DNA from: Paguma larvata
Lineage: Eukaryota; Chordata; Mammalia; Carnivora; Viverridae
DNA: 64,000 nucleotides
NCBI GenBank assembly: GCA_030068075.1
Contig: CM057829.1
Location: forward strand, 81,521,132 to 81,585,131
Direction of reading: 5' to 3'
Below, one piece after another: positions 12,591 through 23,345 of this stretch; within the stretch, counting starts at the first letter, position 1; each line of letters starts with the position of its first letter. The notes beneath the pieces were generated by a model. The model saw nothing but the letters and a program-made list of their open reading frames with translations. It did no database searches and was not told where the DNA came from. Made by a program: the position numbers and the translations under genes.

Positions 12591-13640
12591 CAAAAACTTT
12601 AGGCAACAGTTTTAAGGCAGCAGTTTGCTTTGAAAGTGTAGCCTTTGGACCTCTTATTTTTCAAGATTCATTCAGGGAATTGGAAGGTAAAAACAACTTT
12701 CATAAAAATGCTAACAAATTATTTGCCTCTTCAGCGTATCGACATTTTCACCGATGATGCAAAAGCCATGATGGGTAAAATTTCTGATGCTTTTGCCTAA
12801 ATCAAAGTAGTGGTACAAAGCCGTATTAACAGTCATTGTATTATTCACTAGCAGGCAGTCACAGAAAAAGAAAAGACAGTTTCTTTTAGAATTTTTGCCC
12901 TTGACGAAGCAAAAATATGATGTGTACTGAATATCAGCCCTTGAGTATGTGTCTTCTTAATATTCTGTGTGACAAAATGGGAAATACACACGAAGCATTT
13001 CTGCTGCATGCCAAAGTGAACTGATATTTTCCAAATGAACAATGCATGATGTTTCAAAATTTCAAAGTTATGCATGGGTAAAAGATCCAATCAAAGTGCA
13101 AGTTAAGCCAATAGATTTTAATGGGACAGAATAAAAACATTTATTGGTACCATCTCGGTTTCCGTATTGCAGCCCTTAAGAAACTCTTTGTCAAGTTTGA
13201 ATGTATTATCAAAAATTAATGCCCACAGTTATCTGAAAAGATGGTTAGAATATCCTCCGTTTTCAACCACATATGTGTGGGGCTAGATTTTCATTAAAGA
13301 GCCCAGAATGAAGTCAGAGAAGATACGAGCAGCCAGCCATCTGGAGTCACTAAAAAAAAAAAAAAATTGAAGAACACGTGAAACAATGCCATTCTCATGA
13401 ATTACTCCTTTTGGAATGTACACGGACGGCTCCTACCAAGTACAATCGTTACATTAATAGGTAATAGGTTTATTATTGTTATTTCATAGAAATTAACAAT
13501 TAAACATTTTTAGATTTTCCATTTTAATTTTTAATGTGGTAAACATCAGTACATATAACTGACATATGTAAAAATTCTCGAAGGTTCTCAACAATTTTCA
13601 GGAGTTTAAAGAAGTTCTAAGGCTGAAACACATGAGGAGT
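12591..13640 (+). pseudogene. hAT (Charlie-type) DNA transposase relic
   Basis: Plus-strand translation of 12730-13090 gives the hAT catalytic-region pattern: RIDIFTDDAKAMMGKISDAF (TDDAKAM corresponds to the family's TDGA.AM block). After interruptions come the SHCIIH stretch, FALDEAKI, and CLLNILCDKMGNTHEAFLLH. Further on, about 13190-13290, PQLSEKMVRISSVFNHICVG matches the C-terminal hAT dimerisation domain. The 3' end fades near 13640 in 'ctcaacaattttcaggagtttaaag ... ctaaggctgaaaca', resembling the terminal repeat side of Charlie elements. In-frame stops and at least one frame change mean it is dead; the 5' half (zinc-finger BED region) is not seen. The minus-strand frame at 12848-13090 is an overlap of no meaning. 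Confidence 0.78.
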
Positions 13641-13789
13641 GTTTGCTTAAGTAAACCTGATAGAAAAGTAATGAAACAAAGTGGTAGCTGTCATTAAGTG
13701 TGGGAGAGAATACCTTGGGCGTCTTTTGTTTTTACCTGCTTAGCATATAATTTCTGTTTTTTTCTGATAGAAGCACACCAATTTTCCTT

Positions 13790-14260
13790 TGATAGGATCA
13801 TACTGCCCCTGTTTAAACTGGGGGTTTATTTTAACTCCTAGCTAAGGGGGTAGATATTCTACCTAGGCAGAGCCAATAAGTCCATTTTTATAAGCCGTAT
13901 CTCTTCTTCTGGTAGCCAGAGCAATTAATCAAAACTGGGCACATGCCAATGAGACTCATTTCTCAGACTTTTGCAGGAAGCTTTGGAGAAGAGGCAGCCT
14001 CCTTTTGTAGGAGTTGACAAACCATAAGGCTATTTGGCTAGAATTGCTGCTTGGCGTCATTGTCACCATTGGGAGATACCGTTCTCAAAACAAAAGGAAT
14101 GCAGAAGAAAGAAAATGAACTAGAAAGATGGAGAGAGAGATAACTCTAATTATATCATTTAAGCACCAGGCTCGAGCCGGGTCAGTTTTGTGAGGCAATA
14201 CATTCTTTATTGGCTAAATTGAGTTTGACATGGATTTCTCTCACATATGTCTAAAAAGAT
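13790..14260 (+). repeat. Ancient LTR-like interspersed repeat
   Basis: Contains a familiar mammalian repeat pattern: 'gccaatgagactcatttctc', 'agaaagatggagagagagat ... atatcatttaagcaccaggctcgagcc', then 'gaggcaatacattctttatt' and 'gagtttgacatggatttctc'. The last zone looks like a polyadenylation region of an old LTR. I recognise the pattern but not a secure family name. Confidence 0.45.
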
Positions 14261-15722
14261 CCGATTAAGTACTGCTCCAGAGAGAACGAGTATCATGGTT
14301 GACGGCTCCATTCTTAATATAAGGAAGAAACTTCTGACAATCGGTGCTGTTTTAGTCACAGTACAGACAACTCCATAGAATTATATAACGTTTTAGTCGA
14401 AAAGAAATTTAGAGATGAAAGGGATAATCACCTTTATTTTAGGAGTAAGGGCACCAGACCCAGATTTTTAAATGTAATTCCATATACCCGATTAGTGGTA
14501 GATTAATCATTGAGCTCAATTTCACTTAAGTATTTATAAACATCCTATGACCATTTTCTGGTGACAGCACAGATATAAAAGATTCTGAGAACCTATATAA
14601 TTTCAAGATTATATAAGCCACATCAAAAGAGACAAAATAAAGTGAGGATGGAAGAGAAATATCCAGAAAATCTGGCGCATTTCTGCCGTATGGAATGAGG
14701 TTTCAGCAAACATTACTTTGTTTACCCAAAATTACGAATTAAAAAAACAATGGTGATTGTTCAGCAGTCAATTTTTTTCTTAGGTCTACACAAAATTACT
14801 TTTATGTTATTTCTCTTCGTCATCAAAATTTCAGCTGTATGCATTCTTAAGAGAATTTGCAGATTTTGTACATGTGCACACACACACACACGTGATTGTC
14901 AGGATTACTACAATATATACTGTAATGTAGTTTTAGCTAATTCTGTAGTTTTGTTGAGTTTATCCTCTATACTGAATAAGATTTTCTAATATATATGCTT
15001 TTTTTGTTGTAATTTACGTCGAAAGTGAGGAAATTATTTCAGACAATTAGTATGATGTATGCTGTATTAAATCAATACCAGTTTAGCTTGAATTGTGTTG
15101 TGCATGTGTGCAAGAGTCGTTTATTACTGGATTATAACGGGGTAGTTTGAAGTTTTGGCCCATTTCTGCCATTGGGAATGATGTTTCAGCAAACATTATT
15201 TTATTACCATTCTATAGCCTTATACTTTTCTTTTTATGCTGCTCTGACTTGAATGTAGTTTTCTCCAAAAAGGAAGGAAGCAAGTTCATCTTTGACAGTT
15301 TTTTTTTCCAGATATTATCATGTCAGATATCCAATAAATATTCACTAAATTATCTTCATTCTCTTGGAAGAAAGGGCCTTACATTTTTAAAAGTCCAGTA
15401 TAGACAGTTTCTCCCCCCACTAAAATATAACCTGTAAGTACAAGTTCGCTAATCTGCAAGAGAAACAAATGAATTTCCTATTTGGAAACATAACAAACAG
15501 CAAATTCAATGAAACAAGAAAAATAAGGCTTAATACCTTAGGGCACAAATTTAATTTATTTCAGATTTACCCACCAGTGCTGTAATTCTGTTGATGCAAG
15601 GTGAAGCTCAACTTTGAAGATATACTTGTAGCAAATCAAACTGAGAAAAGAACAAAGAAGCCAAATGAAAAACGGAGAGGGTACACATGTCAGTAATTGT
15701 ATTCAGTTACTACTTTTCTTAC
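14261..15722. other. No gene seen; local diverged duplication and a CA tract
   Basis: Holds a (CA)n tract at about 14874-14893 and two similar segments of about 45 bp (14678-14725 and 15161-15207, both with 'tttcagcaaacatta'). The open frames at 14750-14989 and 15147-15437 are hydrophobic, low-complexity and unsupported. Confidence 0.5.
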
Positions 15723-15888
15723 AGCAATGGTTCTAAACTTCAGAGTCCCTTGAAGATCCTGTTAAAATCCAGATACGTGGGTTATGAATCATGCTGATTG
15801 AGTGAGTTGTAGTCAAAGCCAAGGAATCTGCATTTTGGGGAAAAGGAGGAAATAAACCCTGGAAATTCTGATAGCAATGATTCAAATG
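15723..15888 (+). mobile_element. MER5-like (hAT MITE) fragment
   Basis: Starts agcaatggttctaaacttca and ends 'aaattctgatagcaatgatt', with 'aaggaatctgcattttgggg' between. This follows the layout of MER5A-type non-autonomous hAT elements ('cagtggttctcaa ... aatctgcattt'). Heavily diverged; strand assignment is tentative because such elements are near-palindromic. Confidence 0.6.
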
Positions 15889-17281
15889 TTTTATCAGGCA
15901 AAACAAATCTATGTAGTCATATATGAGCCCTACTTAAATTGTGTAAATTATATAAAGCAGTTTTTTTTAGCTTAATAAAGGGCATTTAGGAAATAAGTCA
16001 CACTGAATGCCAATTTTATGTGTTTGATTTGCCAGAAATTCCTCAATGAAAATACGAGAAAAAGTCAAAGCAAATGAGAGAGAGAGAGAGAGAGAGACCG
16101 AGAGACTCTTTTACTTGAAAAACAGAGTGAAACACCTCTTTTGCATCTTAGTGACTTCTGTCTGGCGCTAAATCTCTTATAAATTGCAGTCGTACTGTAA
16201 TTGATTTCATTCTTACCAAAACATCAAATCCTCTTGGGGAAAAACAAAGGAAAGTGAGATTAGCTAAAGAAACAGAAAAAATTCTATCCCAATGATTAAA
16301 ATGTATGCCTCAGGAATTAAGCAGGCTTGATGCTTTCCTGGATTTACAGCGTTTCATTTGTTACTGCCATTAGCTTTAACTGCTTTGGGAAAATTTAACA
16401 ACAGAGCTATAGCATGGCTTACAACCATCATGAGCTTCAAAGATTCAAGAGCATGCGAAACATTTCCTTGCAAACTATGCTTTAATAGGATTACATGGAT
16501 AGCGTCTTTGAATATTTATTCCCTCTACAAATCAGATAGGATGCATTTTAATGACATATTTAAAATGTTGTCATCTTATGATCGAAGACAATGACACCTA
16601 GAAACGTGTACATTTTTGAAAAAGAAGAAATTCCAAGCCTCAGAATCTTTCTTGAAAATAGGAAGCAAATTCTAGTATGTATAATAATCATCTTTATTGA
16701 ATAAATGGAAAAGTAAAATTTTTCAAGTACGAGTATTGCATATATGTTCAACAGTGAATTTGGAAAAATGAGGTTAAACACAATCATACAAGCAAAAAGC
16801 TAAAGTTGCTACCTTAATCTTTCACAATATTTGCTATGAAATTTACTTTTTTGCTTCTGAAAGGACAGTAATATATATCTGGATTGGTATCTCTTGGTTC
16901 TCATACATAAAAAAATAAACTGATAATATGTAATTAATGAAAATAACAAAACTGGAAACAAAATCTGAGACCTTGTTCAAATTAATGGCTACTGCTTGAA
17001 ATGCATATGTTCTTATAATTTATTTTGAAATTTGATTAGATTTCCTTAAAATCTTCCTATTTGAACCTTTTTAATCTAAAAAATTATGATTTGAATTTAG
17101 GCATTCTATGTTTGTATAATTTGAAGTTTCTACAGTTAGCCTGGAGGTGACTTGAATAAAGTTGTTACCTAATGAACAGAGTCATTGTTAATATTAATCT
17201 GCATATGCTCATTACTCTCTTGAAGGACATTTATTCAATCTTGAGTTTGGGAGCAAATTAGAACATGGTACATTGATAAAT
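15889..17281. other. No gene seen; (GA)n tract
   Basis: Contains a (GA)n microsatellite at about 16076-16096. The rest is AT-rich and unassigned; open frames at 16358-16594 and 16560-16787 lack any domain. Confidence 0.5.
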
Positions 17282-18950
17282 ATTGGAAATAAGGCTAAAT
17301 ACCTAGGAATGAATTTAATCAAAGAGGTAAAAAATGTGTGTATTGAAAACTTTAAGACATTAATGAAAGAAATGGAAGAAGGCACAAATAAATGAAAATA
17401 TTCCATGCTTCTGGATTGGAAGAATCAATATTGTTAAAATTTCCATACTACCCAAAGCAATCTAAGATCAAATGTAATTTTTATCAAAACCTCAATGGCA
17501 TTTTTCAAAGAAACAGAAAAAATAATCCTAATATTTTTATGGACAAACAATAACAGGAACAATAACAAAACACAGCCAAGGCCATCATGAGAAAGAAGAA
17601 CAAAGCTGAAGAGGGACGTCACATTAGCTGATTTCAAACTATATTACAAAGCTATAGTAATTAAACTAGTATACTAATAACATAAAAACAGACACATAGA
17701 TCAATGAAACAGAATAGAGTTTATAAATAAACCTATGGATGTATGGTCAGTTAATTTCCAACAAAGGAGCCAAGACTGTGCAATGAGGAAAGAACAGTGT
17801 CTTCAATAAATGATGTTGAGAAAACTGGACAGTCACATGCAAAAAAAAAAAAAAAAAGAAAGAAAGAAAAAAAGAAACTCATTCAGTATCTTACACCATG
17901 CACAAAAATTAACTGAAAATGGATTAAAGACTTAAACGTAAGACCTGAAACCACTAAACTCCTTGAAGAAAACATAGGCAATAAGCTCCTTGGCACAGGT
18001 CTTTGGCAATGATTTTTTGAATCTGACTCCAAAAGCAAAAGCAAAATGAAGTAGGTGGAACTACGTCATACTAAAAGGGTTCTACAGAGCAAAGGAAACT
18101 ATCAACAAAATTAAAAGCCAACCTACAAATGGGAGAAGATACTTGCAAATCGTATACGGACAAGGAACTAATATTCAAAATATATAAAGAACTCATACAA
18201 ATGAATAGCAGAAATACAAATAGTCTGATTAAAAAATGGACAGAAGCTCTGAATAGACATTTCCCCAAAGATAACATACAGGTGGCCAACAGGTACATAA
18301 AAAGATGCTCAATGTTCTTAATCATTAGAGAAATGCAAATCAAAAGCACAATGGAATAACACCTCACTCCTGTTAGAATGGCTATTACAAAAAAAAAAAA
18401 AAAAAAAAAGAACAAATGTCGGCAGGATGTAGAGAAAAGGAAATCTTGGTACACTTTTGGTGGGAACATAAATTGGTGCAACACTATGGAAAACAGTATG
18501 GCTGTTCCTTAAAAGCTTAAAAATAGAACTACTATGTTATCCGTTAATTCCATTTTTGGGTATTTATCTAAAGAAAATGAAAACACTAACTTGAAAAGAC
18601 ATGTGCAACCCCATGTTCATTGTAGCATTATTTATAATAGCCAAGATATAGAAACAAACGATTCACTAATGGATGAATAGGTAAAGAGATTGTGATATAT
18701 ATTATTATTATATATAATATCTTGCCATTTGTGACTACGTAGATGGATCTTTGAGGACAATGCGCTAAGTGAAATTAGAGAAAAACATTGTATGATTGAT
18801 CTCTCTTGTATGTAAAATCTAAAAAAAGAAGTAAGAAGAAGAAGAAAGAAAAAAGCTCATAGATTCAGAGAATAGATTAGTAGGTTAGTAGTGCCAGAGA
18901 AGAGGGGAAGGAGGGGTTGGGAGAAATGGGTGAAAGGTATAAATTTATTA
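17282..18950 (+). mobile_element. L1 LINE, 5'-truncated (ORF2 C-terminal part and 3' UTR)
   Basis: Begins inside ORF2 at 'aaataaggctaaatacctag' (RT thumb region) and runs through the C-terminal zone. A 76-codon frame at 18129-18359 ('[20 protein letters not shown]') matches the conserved region after the L1 RT. It ends in a 3' UTR near 18950. Numerous stops and A-runs (17840-17875, 18390-18408) show an old, dead copy. The minus-strand 137-codon frame at 18071-18484 is its antisense shadow. A SINE follows at 19029 after an AT-rich hairpin region. Confidence 0.88.
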
Positions 18951-18962
18951 AAAACTTTATTA

Positions 18963-19008
18963 AAATTTATTACATGTATTAAATTTATCTAATACATGTA
19001 ATAAATTT
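18963..19008. repeat. Perfect 19-bp inverted repeat with 8-nt loop
   Basis: Arms aaatttattacatgtatta (18963-18981) and taatacatgtaataaattt (18990-19008) are exact reverse complements, separated by aatttatc. It lies between the 3' end of an L1 and a SINE, in very AT-rich DNA. Confidence 0.9.
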
Positions 19009-19028
19009 ATTTAAAAAATTTTAAAATT

Positions 19029-19235
19029 GGGGTGTCCCGGTGGCTCAATAGGTTGAGCGTCTGACTTTGACTCAGGTCACGATCCCGCAGTTTATGAATT
19101 CGAACCCTGCATTTGGGCTCTGGGCTGACAGCTCAGAGCCTGGAGCCTGCTTCGGATTCCGTGTCTCCCTCTGTCTCTGCCCTCCCCTGCTCGCACTTTG
19201 TGTCTCTGTCTCTCAAAAATAAATCGACGTTAAAT
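19029..19235 (+). repeat. CAN-SINE, feliform type
   Basis: Head ggggtgtcccggtggctcaa, B-box region 'tttatgaattcgaaccctgc', the diagnostic 'gggctgacagctcagagcct', a CT-rich body and the tail 'ctcaaaaataaatcgacgtt'. Confidence 0.93.
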
Positions 19236-20093
19236 TTTTTTAACTTATAAAATTTAATAAAAACCTTTATAAATTTAACTGTTTAAACTCTCACCTGTTA
19301 GTCAGCTTTGGTGCTAAACAAACACCCAGGCTCTCGGACTCCCAGTGTTTTACAGGAGTAGACATTTAGTTTTTGCTTCTGTAGGTGTTGTGACTTCAGG
19401 TTATCTGTGGTTGCTGTAACCCTGCTTCATTCAGCTTTGCTCAGCAAATCTATTTTTAGACCAAGGCTGAAAGAACTATACTATTTAGGACATGCCCGTT
19501 CTTTGACAGTGGGGATAAGCATGAAGCCAAGACAAAGTCTACCTGTAAAACTTCTGCTCAGTGTTCAAATCCTCTTACATTTCATTCATAAAAAATATAT
19601 CACTAATTAAGTCCAATAGCAATGGGATGGAATGTATACCCCAAGGATAAAGAGGACAGGGGTTTGTGAATGAATATTTGCGAACACAGTAAATCTACCA
19701 CACCAGTGTGGACTCTTTCACAATGGCCATTAACCTCGACAGTTTCAGTGTATAAAACAGGTGGTTTGAAATTAAAGCAGATATGTCTTATTCAGAGAGG
19801 CCTCCCTTTAGGTTTATCCTGTCGTAATGTTTGTATTCTGGGTAAGTTTAATTAAGAAAAAAAAATTAGGTCTTATTTCTGTCTGGAATTTCATATAAGC
19901 TATACATTCTATCAAATTCCCATTGCGAAGACTTTCTGTTGATGATTCAGACTGTTATTTTCACAAGTTATTTTAATTCTATACATGGGAGACAACCTAA
20001 ATATAGAATCTTAACCAGAGAAAAATCAAAGCCGATTTCTCAGAAGAAAAGCTTATGTGTTGTCACAACCGGAGGGGAAGGCTGGGAGGTATT
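19236..20093. other. No gene seen
   Basis: Unassigned AT-rich DNA. Open frames at 19407-19610 and 19670-19855 are unsupported. Confidence 0.5.
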
Positions 20094-20106
20094 AGGTCTC
20101 TTCTAA

Positions 20107-20318
20107 TTTTTTTTAATGTTTTATTTATTTTTGAGAGCAGGAGAGACAAAGCATGAGCAGGGGAGGGGCAGAGAGAGAGGGAGACACAGAATTCAAAGCA
20201 GGCTCCAGGCTCTGAGCTGTCAGCACAGAGCCAGACACAGGGCTTGAACTCACAGACTGTGAGATCATGACCTGAGCCGAAGTTGGACACTTAACCAACT
20301 GAGCCACCCAGGCGCCCC
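20107..20318 (-). repeat. CAN-SINE with 13-bp target-site duplication
   Basis: Full-length minus-strand copy ending in 'gagccacccaggcgcccc'. Flanks aggtctcttctaa (20094-20106) and aggcctcttctaa (20319-20331) differ at one base. The overlapping frames at 20063-20290 and 20125-20307 are SINE-derived shadows. Confidence 0.95.
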
Positions 20319-20331
20319 AGGCCTCTTCTAA

Positions 20332-21129
20332 CTCTAATTGACTCTTCTTCCTGCTCCAGGGTGAGATACCTTCCTTGCTGGTTCCAGGCTAAATACAGTT
20401 TCTTCCTTCTCCAGGTCAGCCAGTTTGACCAGGCCCTGAAGCTTCCCACATTTCTTCCTATGGGTAATAATGGTTAATCGATTGGCGTGTGTGTTCACAT
20501 CCAGATGGAGAAATAATTAATGACACTTTGTTTAGGGCCATATTTTACAAGGTTAAATGCTGACTTTGTGATGTAATAAACCATTACTCACTCCTTAGAA
20601 ATTACTACTGCTATTTTTTCATCTGGAAATAAACCAGAATTCCGTAAGAGCTTCCATCACCAATATGGGCCCAAATCAGTGTCATTCACCTCTTGGTATG
20701 CTTTGCTTTGGTCTTCTTTAGTAAGTTAGTGTCTCTGTTATTTAATCTCTTCAGAGTATCAAGATCACACCTATTTTTTGCCTTATATTTTTATTTATTT
20801 TTAAATGTTTATTTTATAAATTTATATTTTATAGTTATATAAATATACTTATACCCTTAAACATATTTTGTTTTTTACAACAAGAAGTTTTTGGCCAGGG
20901 TTTTATGAATATAGTTGTAGAACTATGGCATTATTTTTTATTTATGAAAAATAAATGGTCATATTCAGGAAAATATTGCCAAAATATTATTTTCTTATTG
21001 TTTTTCTTAATGATGTCTTCATAAATAACTAAATTATTTTATAAAAATAATACTTGAGAAGATAAATATCGATAAAAGGAAAACGTGGGTTCCTTAGAAA
21101 AATGGGTTTCTTAGAAAAAGGAATTAACA
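20332..21129. other. No gene seen
   Basis: AT-rich, with several T- and A-rich runs near 20790-20870 and 20930-21000; no assigned repeat. Confidence 0.5.
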
Positions 21130-21144
21130 TTAAGTGTATTTCTT

Positions 21145-21346
21145 TTCTTTTTTATTAAATTTTTTTTGAAAGAGAGACAGAGTGTGACAGGAGAGAGAGT
21201 ACAAAGAGAGGGAAACAGAATCCAAAGTAGGCTCCAGGCTCTGAGCTGTCAACACAGAGCCTGATGAGGGGCTCAAATCCATAAGCTGCGAGATCATGAC
21301 CTAAGCTAAGTCAGATGCTTAACTGATTAAGCCACCCAGAAGTCCC
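21145..21346 (-). repeat. CAN-SINE with perfect 15-bp target-site duplication
   Basis: Minus-strand copy flanked by ttaagtgtatttctt at 21130-21144 and 21347-21361, identical on both sides. The head is slightly eroded ('gccacccagaagtccc'). Confidence 0.95.
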
Positions 21347-21640
21347 TTAAGTGTATTTCTTATATTAAATTATCAAAGAAAAGCCAATTTAAAGTATAAA
21401 ATGAGTAGTACCACCTATCCAATAACAAGCCATATATGGTACACAGTGCTAGTGAGAATACTATAAAATGTGCGTTACTGATGTGTTATATAAGTTTAAT
21501 GACATTTTTCCTAAAAGCAGTTTGACCATCCATATCTAAAGTTTGAAAATGTTTTCACATTTTGTCCACATAAATCTACTTTGAGAAATGTATTCTAAAA
21601 GAAGTATTTATATGTAACAACTTGACTATAAAAGGATTTT

Positions 21641-21834
21641 TCTTTTAAGAGAGAGAGAGCACACTTAGGAGTGAGCAGGGAAGGGGCAGGGGAGAGGAAG
21701 AGAGAGAATTCCAAGCAGGCTCCCTGCTGTCAGCACAGAGCTCAATGTGAGGCTGTATCTCAGGACTGTCAGATCATGACCTGAGCCGAAATCAAGAGTT
21801 GGATGCTCAACCAATTGAGCCACCCAGGTGCCCC
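21641..21834 (-). repeat. CAN-SINE
   Basis: Minus-strand copy with the 'gagccacccaggtgcccc' head, 'caagcaggctccctgctgtc' and a purine-rich body. Possible weak duplication aaaaggatttt / agaaggaatttt. Confidence 0.92.
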
Positions 21835-22137
21835 TAGAAGGAATTTTAACTTAGCAAAGCAAATAACAAAATTATGAATTCATAAATGTAAGTCGTTACA
21901 TGAAACTAGAGGTCACATCATTAAACCCCTCCAACTGCCTAGAAGAAAAGCCTGATATCAGCATTTTTTTAAGGTTTACTGTCCTTGTCTTGTATCAAAT
22001 CATGTAATAAGCCTGGGGAATTTGGGATCCTGGAAAAAAAAAATGATGTTCATCTCCCTTCAACTGCCTTCATTGTAGTTGCTTTTATTTCTTGCAAACA
22101 AAAGTCTTCAAGGGGTAATATTTATTTCAGTATTTTA

Positions 22138-22355
22138 TTTTTAAAACTTTTTAACACTTCTATTTATTTTTGAGAGAGAGAGACAGAGCATGAGCGGAGT
22201 AGGAGCAGAGAGAAAGAGACACAGAATCTAAAGTAGGCTTCAGGCTCTGAGCTGTCAGTGCAGAGCGCAACGTGGGGCTTGAACCCATGAACCGTGAGAT
22301 CACTACCTGAGCTGAAGTCAGATGCTCAACTGACTGAGCCACCCAGGCGCCCCTG
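22138..22355 (-). repeat. CAN-SINE with perfect 14-bp target-site duplication
   Basis: Full-length minus-strand copy; atttcagtatttta flanks it at 22124-22137 and 22356-22369. It carries the feliform 'caggctctgagctgtcagtg' segment. Confidence 0.95.
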
Positions 22356-22369
22356 ATTTCAGTATTTTA

Positions 22370-22845
22370 AAGTCTAATTTGATCAATTCCTGGCCCAGGA
22401 CAGCAAGTTCTGTTCAGATATTATAGCTGTGGTGACTTAGACACCTCCATTCCAAGCTCAAACATAGGGCTCTTCTTGAAGAACCTTTAGGTAGGAGGAG
22501 TTCCTGTGGCCAGTTTTTGCCAGTACCCATGAAACCAAGGCTAAGACACTGATTTTTACCAGCAAACAGCTGAATCCTATCATGCTGAGGTCTGCTGTCT
22601 CTCTATCCTCTTCCATTTTAGTCTGGGAACATTTTGGTCCTTCCCGTTCAACCATCAGAGCACCTTAGAGAGCCAGATTAGGTAACCTGCTCTGTATATC
22701 TAGGCCTAGACCCGAGAACTCTTTATTTATTCTTCCTCAGGAGGAATAGAAAGATGCATCCTTGAAAGCTCTATGACTGGACTCCATTTCACTTATTCTG
22801 TCCTTGTTACCATCTTCTAAAAATGTTTGAAATATTCCTTATAAA
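22370..22845. other. No gene seen
   Basis: Moderate GC, no assigned repeat. The minus-strand frame at 22458-22655 has no recognisable domain. Confidence 0.5.
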
Positions 22846-23345
22846 GTATACTAGTTTTCTATTACTGAGTAACAAATTACCACAAATTTAGAAGCTTAAC
22901 AGCATCTATCTATTATTTCATTATTTCTGTTGATACAGTATAGTTGAGTTTTCGGCTCAGAGTCCAAAGACTGAAATCAAGATATTTAGGAGGACTGAGA
23001 TTTCATCTGGAGCTTGGGGTCTTCTTTCAAGATCATTTGTGTTCTTGGCAGATTCCATTCTTTGTGATTGTTGTACTGAGGTCCGTCTCTCTCTCTTTCT
23101 TTCTCTCTCTCTCTTTTTTCCTGGTTGTTGTCTAGGGATTTCTCTTAGTTCTAGAAGTTGCCAGCAAGTCTGTACCATGACTCTCTCCATAGACAATTCA
23201 CAACGTGGCTTTTTTTCTTTTTTCTTCCAGGCCAGCGGGAGAACTTCTCTGATACTTCCCCTTCTTTAAAATGCTCATCCAACTAGATTAGGTCCTCCAG
23301 GTCAATCTCTCTTTGAATTAACTCAAACTCATCTGATTATTAACC
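22846..23345 (-). repeat. MaLR (MLT1-type) LTR
   Basis: The low-coordinate end reads 'ctagttttctattactgagt aacaaattaccacaaatt', the reverse complement of the MLT1 3' end. The high end reads 'ctcatctgattattaacctg'. A CT-rich microsatellite (23085-23116) has grown inside it. Frames at 22944-23269 on either strand are artefacts of this repeat. Confidence 0.6.

Noticed and set aside
18071..18484. 137-codon hydrophobic minus-strand frame
   Set aside because: Antisense to L1 ORF2 C-terminal and 3' sequence; the Phe run comes from an A-run on the plus strand.
20125..20307. Frames reading MAQLVKCPTSAQVMISQSVS, also near 22160-22342 and 30229-30486
   Set aside because: The same peptide pattern recurs wherever a SINE lies; it is the translated tRNA-like head of the CAN-SINE.
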